Positions 1 through 5,315 of a stretch of DNA of 13,762 bases are shown piece by piece. Each line of letters begins with the position of its first letter. Position 1 is the stretch's first letter. The position numbers and the translations under genes are program-made. The DNA lies in assembly GCA_023415605.1 (NCBI GenBank), contig JAEZKB010000140.1:1-13762 (forward strand), in the 5' to 3' direction. The notes beneath the pieces are model-generated. The model did not search any database and was not told where the DNA came from. It saw only the letters and a program-made list of their open reading frames with translations. Origin of the DNA: Pseudomonadota bacterium (GTDB lineage Bacteria; Pseudomonadota; Alphaproteobacteria; Rhizobiales; Devosiaceae).

Positions 1-18
1 GCCGGCCTTGCGGCCGGC
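1..18 (-). terminator. Probable terminator hairpin of the minus-strand regulator operon
   Basis: A perfect 7-bp all-GC stem (GCCGGCC/GGCCGGC) encloses a 4-nt loop, 26 bp past the stop codon of the small minus-strand gene. The U-tract expected on the minus strand would lie before position 1, outside the window, so it cannot be checked. Position and strength suit a rho-independent terminator ending the two-gene operon. It could also serve a convergent gene from the other side. Confidence 0.5.
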
Positions 19-44
19 GCGGTTACTGACGGTGAAATCTTGGA

Positions 45-248
45 TCAGGCGTAGAACCAACGCCCGGACGCAACATCACGCGTGTCCGCCGCAACAGCGA
101 AATCCACACCCTTGAGAGAGCCTTCAGCACGCAACGCGTCGGTCTTGATGGCGGTGGAGTTCGCATCGACCGAGGACACAGTCATCGTCTGGGTATCCAC
201 CACGAGGAGATCGGTGGAGTTCTTCTGTCCGATGATTACGTAACGCAT
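45..248 (-). CDS. Small hypothetical protein (67 aa) downstream of SARP/BTAD regulator
   Basis: I do not recognise this family. The ATG at 248-246 is preceded by AAAGGAGG with a 7-nt spacer, by far the strongest Shine-Dalgarno on this strand, so it is preferred over the upstream in-frame ATG that would give 104 residues and run into the preceding gene. The product begins MRYVIIGQKN, has no membrane segment, signal peptide or cysteine, and alternates short hydrophobic stretches with Thr/Ser/Asp-rich stretches, suggesting a small soluble beta-rich fold. It lies 22 bp after the stop of the regulator gene on the same strand and is followed by a GC hairpin, so the two are probably cotranscribed. 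The strong ribosome binding site suggests it is made in more copies than the regulator. It may be a partner, target or effector of the regulator, but the sequence does not say which. Confidence 0.7.
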   Translation of the reverse strand: MRYVIIGQKNSTDLLVVDTQTMTVSSVDANSTAIKTDALRAEGSLKGVDFAVAADTRDVASGRWFYA

Positions 249-270
249 AGTATGGCCTCCTTTTGCCCTC

Positions 271-2208
271 TTACTTGAAGCCTGCCCTGCGCAGGCCCTC
301 AATGTAGAGATCGACATCGGCCGGGTTCCGCATCGGCATGCGCCGCACCCAGTCGACAATAGAAAAATCAGGTTGAATCTGGAGGGCTCTGACGCGGAAC
401 TGGCGAGCCTGTTCCTTGTCGTCCGCCATGGCGGCAGCTGCCGCCATGAGCCGCAGCGCCGGCTCCTGGTTCTTCATACGCTGAAGGGCCGCTATGGCGT
501 CCTGCCAATGGCCCTCGAAGTAATCAATGCCTCCCAAGGTCCACCAATATTCGTCGGGTGGAATGGGATTGAGGCGCAGCGCCGCGTCCATTCTGGAGCG
601 GGCTGCCTCGAAGTCGGAATTATGGGCCAGCGTGTCGGCATAATCGGCCAGCACGTCGGCATGATTGGGCGCATAGCGCTCGGCCTGCGAGAACTGGCGC
701 AGGCTCTCGTCGAGATCGCCGACGAAGAGCGCCGCGCGTCCGAGCTCGCGATAGCCGTTGCCATCGAAGGGATCGAGAGCGATGGCCCGCTCGGCGTGAA
801 GCTTGGCCTTGTCGAGCAGCGTGTGATCGGCGCCCGAGCGCAACACCCATTCGACCACGTAGCTGCGCGCCATGGAGTGCTCGGCCATGGCAAGTTCCGG
901 CGCCAGTTCCGCCGAGACGCGGAAGGACTTCCGGGCCTTGCGGACGCGCGGCAGATCGAAGGTGCGCAGATCCTGCCGACCGGCGAGATAGTGCGAATAG
1001 GCGGTCGGGTCGCGGCTGGTACGTTCGGCCGCCAGCTCCGCCGCTTCGACCCGGTCGGCAAGACTGCCGGCTATACCGTTGACGAGGTCGCGATAGCGGG
1101 CCGGCGCATCGCCGACGCCGAAGCGGAACTTGTCGGTCCAGACGATCTCGCGCCCGGCGGTGCGGATAAGGCGCACGGCCAGGCCGAGTTGGCCGGCTGA
1201 CTCGGCGGACCAGTCGATGGCCACGCGGCTCTCGACCGCATAGTCGATCTGGTGCGAGCGGATTTCGTCGAGAGCCGAAAACGGATCGAACTGCCAGGCC
1301 GAATGCGGAGCGATCACGGTCAGGGAACGCAACCGGCAAAGGCTGATGGTCACATCTTCGATCAGCGCCGGGGCAATGTGCTTGGGCGTGTCGGACTTGC
1401 CGAATTCCTGGAGCGGCGGCAACAATACGATGCGAGGTACGCGGGCACTCTCGGACAGCAGCGAGGCGCGGGTCTCCAGCGTCGCAACGGGTTTGGCGGC
1501 GATCACTGCCGGCACGATGGGCGGCGGATTGAGCAGCGCGCTGGTCTCGGGCTCGGGCTCTTCGCCCAGCGACTTGGAGACCCGGGCCCGGAAGGCAGCA
1601 TAGATCGAGCTGACGGCGTGTTCGTCACCGGCGGCGCGGGCCAGCCGCATCTGCGCCTGGCAGACCTGGTCGGAGAAGGGCTGAATTTCCGCCAGCCGGG
1701 CCAGCGCCTGGTCAGCTGCCGGACCGCCGATGCGGAGCGCCGTACCGGTGGCGGCGGCGACGAAGTGATCCTCGATGCGGGTGCGCTCGGTCTCGATCCA
1801 GCGCCCCAATTCCTCAGCCGAACCGGTGAGCCCATCGAGCAGCCCGCCGCGATAGAGACCGAGCAGGCGCAGAAACTCCGCCGGCTCGGTAACGCCGCGG
1901 ATTCGCTGGATCTCGACCAGATCGACGCGCACTGAGTGACTAAGCGCAATATAGGTCGAGTCGGCCTCGAAGAGTTCGAAGCCGTGCCGGGCTTCGGCCG
2001 ACCTCGTATTTAGTAAAACCTGGCGAAGATTGGTGCTGGCCTGCGATGCCGTGGCCGTTTCCCAGAGCCGGTCGGCGACCGACTGGCGGCGGGCGCGGCC
2101 CCGATATTCGATATGCAGCAGCGCGGCCAGAGCGAAGGCCTTCTGGCGCAGTTCCACAGTACTGCCATCGGTGAGGCGCAGCTGGGGAATACCCAACAGC
2201 TCCAACAT
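271..2208 (-). CDS. SARP/BTAD-type transcriptional regulator with TolB-like region and TPR repeats
   Basis: Predicted cytoplasmic regulator of about 645 residues. The first ~95 residues (LELLGIPQLRLTDGSTVEL, then an LWE...NLRQVL core) match the winged-helix DNA-binding domain of SARP regulators. Residues ~95-230 form the BTAD helical repeat, ending near SLGEEPEPETSALL. Residues ~260-390 (RIVLLPPLQEFG, IDYAVESRV, REIVWTDKF) resemble the TolB/adenylate-cyclase-associated region often placed before TPRs. The remainder is TPR-like (RAIALDPFDGNGYRELGRAAL, QAERYAPNHADVLADYADTL). I prefer the ATG at 2208, which has GGGAA 6 nt upstream and fits the usual family N-terminus. An in-frame ATG at 2223 would add five residues but lacks a good ribosome binding site. 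The gene diverges from the MucR-like gene, and three 11-bp direct repeats in between may be its operator. It shares an operon with the 67-residue gene. The ligand and targets are not visible. The domain call is secure, the function is not. Confidence 0.85.
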   Translation of the reverse strand: MLELLGIPQLRLTDGSTVELRQKAFALAALLHIEYRGRARRQSVADRLWETATASQASTNLRQVLLNTRSAEARHGFELFEADSTYIALSHSVRVDLVEIQRIRGVTEPAEFLRLLGLYRGGLLDGLTGSAEELGRWIETERTRIEDHFVAAATGTALRIGGPAADQALARLAEIQPFSDQVCQAQMRLARAAGDEHAVSSIYAAFRARVSKSLGEEPEPETSALLNPPPIVPAVIAAKPVATLETRASLLSESARVPRIVLLPPLQEFGKSDTPKHIAPALIEDVTISLCRLRSLTVIAPHSAWQFDPFSALDEIRSHQIDYAVESRVAIDWSAESAGQLGLAVRLIRTAGREIVWTDKFRFGVGDAPARYRDLVNGIAGSLADRVEAAELAAERTSRDPTAYSHYLAGRQDLRTFDLPRVRKARKSFRVSAELAPELAMAEHSMARSYVVEWVLRSGADHTLLDKAKLHAERAIALDPFDGNGYRELGRAALFVGDLDESLRQFSQAERYAPNHADVLADYADTLAHNSDFEAARSRMDAALRLNPIPPDEYWWTLGGIDYFEGHWQDAIAALQRMKNQEPALRLMAAAAAMADDKEQARQFRVRALQIQPDFSIVDWVRRMPMRNPADVDLYIEGLRRAGFK

Positions 2209-2302
2209 CGGCGTTTCCCGCATCGGACCAACGAACTCTGCAAATCACTTTTCTAGACAATAGAAGGAGTGCGCTTGACTAAGTAAAGGAAAAATCCCAG
2301 AA

Positions 2303-2355
2303 CACATAACGGGCACATAACGGATGGCCGCTTTTCTGGACGTACGCATAACGGG
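2303..2355. promoter_or_regulatory. Three 11-bp direct repeats (CRCATAACGGR), candidate SARP operator
   Basis: CACATAACGGG (2303-2313) and CACATAACGGA (2314-2324) are tandem with an 11-bp period. CGCATAACGGG (2345-2355) begins 31 bp after the second copy. All three share the core CATAACGG. The offsets of 11 and 31 bp are close to whole helical turns, so the copies face one side of the DNA. SARP regulators are known to bind short direct repeats with 11-bp periodicity. The repeats sit 95-150 bp upstream of the divergent SARP/BTAD gene and 90-140 bp upstream of the MucR-like gene, so they could control either or both. No convincing -35/-10 pair could be assigned. Confidence 0.5.
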
Positions 2356-2443
2356 TCAAAGTCCAACGAGCCGCCGAAATGTCAGGAAACCCGATTGCGC
2401 GCTGCGCTCCGGCTCAAGCCGCAGTTGAGATAAAAAGAGAAGG

Positions 2444-2899
2444 ATGGGCTTTACTTTGGCATTGCAGAACGGGTCGAACGGACCTCTTTCGGGCGCGAGC
2501 GCCGCGACCGATCATGAACTGGTGGGCTTGAGCGCGGACATTGTCTCCGCCTATGTCGGCCACAATGCGCTGAGCGTGGCGGACCTGCCCAAGCTTATTG
2601 CGGATGTACATAACGCGCTGCGCGGCCTCAAGAGTAACGGCGCGCCGTCCGCCCCGATAGAGCTAAAGCCTGCAGTGCCGATCAAGAAGTCGATCGCGGC
2701 GGACTATCTGATCTGCCTCGAAGACGGCAAGAAGTTCAAGTCGCTGAAGCGTCACCTGCGGACGCACTACGATCTTTCGCCGGAACAGTATCGCGAGAAG
2801 TGGGGCCTACCGGCCGACTATCCAATGGTCGCCCCGAACTATTCGGAGACCCGCTCGCGCCTCGCCAAGGACAATGGCCTCGGCCGCAAGGCAAAGTAA
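2444..2899 (+). CDS. MucR/Ros-family zinc-finger transcriptional regulator
   Basis: A 151-residue protein with the standard Ros/MucR layout: an N-terminal oligomerisation region (~25-65, LSADIVSAYVGHNALSVADL), a linker, and a prokaryotic zinc finger at ~88-145 with CLEDGKKFKSLKRHL, YREKWGLPADYPMVAPNY and a GLGRK tail. Candidate zinc ligands are Cys91, Asp94, His104 and His108. The second cysteine of the classical finger is Asp here, as in part of this family. Members are global regulators and DNA organisers in Hyphomicrobiales (exopolysaccharide, motility, cell cycle, virulence) and bind AT-rich sites. The ATG at 2444 is used because MGF leads into the normal length. Its purine-rich AGAGAAGG abuts the start codon, so a TTG four or six codons later is possible. 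It is followed by a strong terminator, so it is a single-gene unit not cotranscribed with nasTS. Genomes usually carry several paralogues, so no specific symbol is given. Confidence 0.9.
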   Translation: MGFTLALQNGSNGPLSGASAATDHELVGLSADIVSAYVGHNALSVADLPKLIADVHNALRGLKSNGAPSAPIELKPAVPIKKSIAADYLICLEDGKKFKSLKRHLRTHYDLSPEQYREKWGLPADYPMVAPNYSETRSRLAKDNGLGRKAK

Positions 2900-2921
2900 T
2901 TCTCGGTCTCACTGTGACTGC

Positions 2922-2949
2922 AACGGCCGCCCTCTGGCGGCCGTTTTTT
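2922..2949 (+). terminator. Intrinsic terminator of the MucR-like gene
   Basis: A perfect 10-bp stem, AACGGCCGCC / GGCGGCCGTT, encloses a CTCT loop. Its last two bases begin a run of six T (2944-2949). It lies 23 bp after the stop codon and isolates the mucR-like gene from nasT. Confidence 0.92.
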
Positions 2950-2960
2950 GTTTCAACCTC

Positions 2961-3003
2961 TGCATGCACTTTATGCATCGCGACCGATTGCACGTTTCTT
3001 GAG
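2961..3003 (+). promoter_or_regulatory. Dyad operator-like site and degenerate -24/-12-like sequence upstream of nasT
   Basis: A perfect dyad TGCAT-N7-ATGCA occupies 2961-2977. It has the 17-bp geometry of NtrC sites (TGCAC-N7-GTGCA) but the inner base differs in each half. At 2988-3003, TTGCACG-N4-TTGAG has sigma-54 spacing but departs from the invariant GG and GC (TG and GA here). No clear sigma-70 elements are visible in the 70 bp before nasT. The palindrome itself is certain. Its role, for NtrC or another regulator of nasTS, is inferred. Confidence 0.3.
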
Positions 3004-3023
3004 CAATGTCGTAAGGATGCGGC

Positions 3024-3617
3024 ATGCCGACCCGCGACCTATCGATCCTCATCATTGACGAGAACCGCATACGCGCCGCGATCATCGAGGCCGGGTTGCG
3101 CGATGCCGGGCATGAGCGGGTCACCGTGCTGCACGAGGTCAATGAGGTCGCCCGCAAGATCGAGACCATCGCGCCCGACGTGGTGGTGATCGATCTCGAA
3201 AATCCCAATCGCGACCGGCTGGAGCATTTCTTCTCGCTCTCGCGGGCGCTCGAGCGCCCGATCGCGATGTTCGTCGATCGGTCCGACGGGGCGGAGATCG
3301 AGTCGGCCGTGGCGGCGGGCGTCTCGGCTTATGTGGTCGACGGGCTCCGCAAGGAGCGGGTCAAACCGATCCTCGACATGGCGATCAGCCGCTTCAACGC
3401 GTTCGCGCGTTTGAAGCGCGAGCTGCAGGATGCGCGGAGCGAACTGGAGGACCGCAAGGTCATCGACCAGGCCAAGGGCATCCTGATGCGGCAGCGCGGG
3501 CTCGATGAAGCGGCGGCCTACGCCCTCCTTCGCAAGACCGCCATGAACCAGAACCGCAAACTCGTCGACGTGGCGCAGAGCCTCCTCACCGCCGCGTCGC
3601 TCTTGGGTCCGGAGTAA
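3024..3617 (+). CDS. nasT: NasT: ANTAR-domain RNA-binding antiterminator for nitrate assimilation
   Basis: A 197-residue protein with an N-terminal response-regulator-like receiver fold (LSILIIDENRIR at ~7-17, Asp57 in VVVIDLENPN), a coiled-coil linker at ~125-145 (RFNAFARLKRELQDARSELE) and a C-terminal ANTAR domain at ~140-195 (KVIDQAKGILMRQRGLDEAAAYALLRK). The ANTAR domain binds paired hexaloop hairpins in leader RNA and prevents transcription termination. In the NasT family, control comes from the partner NasS rather than from phosphorylation: NasS without ligand holds NasT, and nitrate or nitrite releases it. The ATG at 3024 has AAGGA 8 nt upstream. The nasS gene starts 4 bp after the stop, and its Shine-Dalgarno GGAG is formed by the last nasT codons, so the two are translationally linked. 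The likely RNA target is the leader at 5163-5257. Confidence 0.93.
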   Translation: MPTRDLSILIIDENRIRAAIIEAGLRDAGHERVTVLHEVNEVARKIETIAPDVVVIDLENPNRDRLEHFFSLSRALERPIAMFVDRSDGAEIESAVAAGVSAYVVDGLRKERVKPILDMAISRFNAFARLKRELQDARSELEDRKVIDQAKGILMRQRGLDEAAAYALLRKTAMNQNRKLVDVAQSLLTAASLLGPE

Positions 3618-3621
3618 ACCG

Positions 3622-4830
3622 ATGAGTCTTATTCCCCTCAGCGCCGGCTTCCTGCCCCTGCTCGACAGTGTCCTTCTGGTCCTGGCGCGAGAGAAAGGCT
3701 TTGCCGAAAGCGAGGGGCTCGACCTGCACCTCGTGCGCGAATCCTCATGGGCCAATATCCGCGACCGCGCCGCCCTGGGGCACTTTGATTTCGCCCAGAT
3801 GCTGGCGCCGATGCCGCTGGCGGCGACGCTCAACCTGACGCCGCTCGCCGTGCCGATGATCACGCCGATGATCCTGGGGCTGGGCAATAACGGCGTCACC
3901 GTCAGCGCCGCGCTCTGGGCCGCCATGGCAGAAGCCGGTGCGCCGGCGACGCTCGAAGCCGGCCCGGTCGGCGCAGCGCTGGCGAAGGTAGTGAGGGCGT
4001 CGACCCGCAAGTTCCGATTCGGCGTGGTGCACCAGACCTCATCGCATAATTACGAGCTCAGGTACTGGCTCTCGGCCAGCGGCATCGTGCCCGACCGCGA
4101 TATCGAGATCGTTGTGCTACCCCCACCCTATCTGCCCGACGCGCTGGGCTCGGGCGGCATCGACGGTTATTGCGTGGGCGAACCGTGGAACAGCATCGGC
4201 GTCACCCGCGAGAGCGCGCATATCGCTACGGTCAAGGCCTCGATCTGGCGCAACAGCCCCGACAAAGTCATCGGCATGCGGGCCCACTGGGCCGAGGCCA
4301 ATGCCGAAGTGGTGGCGGCGCTGATCCGCGCCGTGCACAAGGCAGCTCTGTTCTGCGGCATGCCAGAGAACCACATCGAGATCGCCCGCATCATGTCGGC
4401 GCCGCATTATCTCGGCGTCGCGCCCGAACAGATCCTCCCGGCCCTCACCGGCCGCTTCGATATCGGAGGCGGGGTCAGCGTCGACGTGCCCAACCATTTC
4501 GTGCCGTACGACCTTGCCGCCAACTTCCCGTGGACCAGCCACGCGCTCTGGTTCTACAGCCAGATGGTCCGCTGGGGGGAAGTGCAACACACGCCCGAAC
4601 GCGCGCACGCCGCGGCCCTGGCCTTTCGCCCCGACATCTACCGCGCCGCCATGGCGCCGCTACGGGTGCCGGTGCCAGTGGATGACAGCAAGGTCGAGGG
4701 ATTGCTGCCTGCGCCAACAGCGGTTGCCGCGACGCAGGACACGGTGACCATTGGCCCTGACGGCTTCTTCGACGGCAAGATCTTCGATCCGGCCGATGTA
4801 GACGGGTATATTGCGGGGCAACGGAGCTAG
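3622..4830 (+). CDS. nasS: NasS: cytoplasmic nitrate/nitrite sensor that controls NasT
   Basis: A 402-residue relative of the NrtA/CmpA binding proteins without any signal peptide (it begins MSLIPLSAGFLPLLDSVLL), as expected for the intracellular sensor. Family landmarks shared with the NrtA encoded downstream include DFAQMLAPMPLA, SSHNYELRYWLSASGI, GYCVGEPWNS, the MVRWGE segment and the C-terminal GFFDGKIFDP. In characterised NasS/NasT systems (Azotobacter, Paracoccus, Bradyrhizobium), NasS binds nitrate or nitrite and releases NasT to antiterminate the nas operon. The ATG at 3622 has GGAG with a 7-nt gap, located at the end of nasT. No uptake role is likely, because a soluble cytoplasmic copy cannot deliver substrate to the permease. 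It is separated from nrtA by 485 bp holding a palindromic element, a sigma-54 promoter and a leader terminator. Confidence 0.92.
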   Translation: MSLIPLSAGFLPLLDSVLLVLAREKGFAESEGLDLHLVRESSWANIRDRAALGHFDFAQMLAPMPLAATLNLTPLAVPMITPMILGLGNNGVTVSAALWAAMAEAGAPATLEAGPVGAALAKVVRASTRKFRFGVVHQTSSHNYELRYWLSASGIVPDRDIEIVVLPPPYLPDALGSGGIDGYCVGEPWNSIGVTRESAHIATVKASIWRNSPDKVIGMRAHWAEANAEVVAALIRAVHKAALFCGMPENHIEIARIMSAPHYLGVAPEQILPALTGRFDIGGGVSVDVPNHFVPYDLAANFPWTSHALWFYSQMVRWGEVQHTPERAHAAALAFRPDIYRAAMAPLRVPVPVDDSKVEGLLPAPTAVAATQDTVTIGPDGFFDGKIFDPADVDGYIAGQRS

Positions 4831-4856
4831 CCACTGCAGGAGGCCCATCGCTCGCT

Positions 4857-4935
4857 TGTCATCCCTGCGAACGCAGGACCCACTCATTAGCCCGAGTGGA
4901 GGAGAGGTAGGTCCCGGGTCAAGCCCGGGGTGACA
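4857..4935. repeat. Small palindromic intergenic element (REP/MITE-like, three hairpins)
   Basis: About 79 bp bounded by TGTCATCCC (4857-4865) and its imperfect inverse GGGGTGACA (4927-4935). Inside are three palindromes: CCTGCG/CGCAGG (4864-4877), CCACTC/GAGTGG (4880-4899, 8-nt loop) and CCCGGG/CCCGGG (4913-4929, 5-nt loop). A closing stem with internal hairpins resembles the short, often multicopy palindromes found between alphaproteobacterial genes. It starts 27 bp after nasS and could also terminate or stabilise the nasTS transcript. Copy number cannot be seen from this window. Confidence 0.55.
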
Positions 4936-5111
4936 GCCGATGCGAGGCGTTTCTAGGTGTGCCTCTCCTTTAATCGAGGCCATACCTCTGCCTATTTTCT
5001 GCCCACAGACTCCACTCATTTGATCGCGCTTTGCTCACTCTGGCGGTCGCCTCCTTCCCGGTGAAAACCCCACCACCCTGAATCCATTTATCTTTCCGCC
5101 CCAACCCCGAC

Positions 5112-5128
5112 TTGGCACGCCGCGTGCA
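5112..5128 (+). promoter_or_regulatory. Sigma-54 (-24/-12) promoter of the nrtABC-reductase-nasA operon
   Basis: TTGGCACG-N4-GTGCA matches the RpoN consensus TGGCACG-N4-TTGCW with one mismatch. The invariant GG (5114-5115) and GC (5126-5127) are separated by exactly 10 bp. Transcription should start near 5138-5140, giving a leader of roughly 175 nt before nrtA. Nitrogen control through NtrC is the expected activator. I found no convincing NtrC enhancer (TGCAC-N7-GTGCA) upstream in 4836-5110. Confidence 0.75.
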
Positions 5129-5162
5129 TTGTCGTTCTCGACACGCGCTTCACGCGATCACC

Positions 5163-5257
5163 GGCGTCCAAGGATGGGCGCTCCCAGACAGGCAAGGCTG
5201 CCAAACAGGACGCACCCGGCTGATTGCCGCGCGCATGTCCTGCTTGGCGGCCTTTTT
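5163..5257 (+). promoter_or_regulatory. Predicted NasT (ANTAR) antitermination leader with intrinsic terminator
   Basis: Hairpin 1 (5164-5181) is GCGTCC, hexaloop AAGGAT, GGGCGC: 6 bp including one G-U, with A at loop position 1 and G at position 4 as in known ANTAR targets. Hairpin 2 (5191-5202) is GGC, hexaloop AAGGCT, GCC: a short 3-bp stem with the same A1/G4 pattern. The terminator pairs 5196-5211 with 5237-5252 (16 positions, one G-U, one A-C mismatch), followed by TTTTT (5253-5257). The loop and 3' arm of hairpin 2 lie within the 5' arm of the terminator, so the two structures exclude each other. NasT binding to the two hexaloops would favour read-through. Hairpin 2 is weak, which is the main doubt. 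Confidence 0.7.
5196..5257 (+). terminator. Conditional intrinsic terminator in the nrtA leader
   Basis: The 5' arm GGCTGCCAAACAGGAC (5196-5211) pairs with the 3' arm GTCCTGCTTGGCGGCC (5237-5252). The apical part contains a further CGGC/GCCG hairpin (5217-5229), and five T follow directly. It lies about 58 bp before the nrtA start and after the sigma-54 promoter, so it would stop transcription of the whole operon unless antiterminated. Confidence 0.8.
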
Positions 5258-5315
5258 GTTTGACGAGCCGAGGGGCATCCCTGGCGCCGGCGAATTGCAC
5301 AACCGGAGAGACCTG

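Noticed and set aside
373..1200. Plus-strand open frame (275 aa) opposite the SARP/BTAD gene
   Set aside because: Antisense shadow of the TPR-coding part of the regulator gene, with no promoter or ribosome binding site.
2275..2303. Sigma-70 promoter for the MucR-like gene beginning with TTGACT at 2275
   Set aside because: The -35 looks good, but the hexamer at 17 bp (CAGAAC) is a poor -10 and neighbouring spacings are no better.
3039..4010. Minus-strand open frame (323 aa) opposite nasT-nasS
   Set aside because: Spans two convincing plus-strand genes, and its translation has no domain-like pattern.
5020..5060. Possible NtrC enhancer near GCTCACTCTGGCGG
   Set aside because: Half-sites do not match TGCAC/GTGCA and the symmetry is poor.
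5130..5158. Other hairpins (TGTCG/CGACA at 5130-5143, CGCG/CGCG at 5144-5156) as the first ANTAR hairpin
   Set aside because: Their loops have 4 or 5 nt and lack the A1/G4 hexaloop pattern.
5112..5315. An N-terminal extension of nrtA starting at a TTG at 5112 (68 extra residues)
   Set aside because: The TTG is part of the sigma-54 -24 element, upstream of any predicted transcript start. The extension would translate the leader hairpins and lacks a ribosome binding site. The Tat signal fits the start at 5316.
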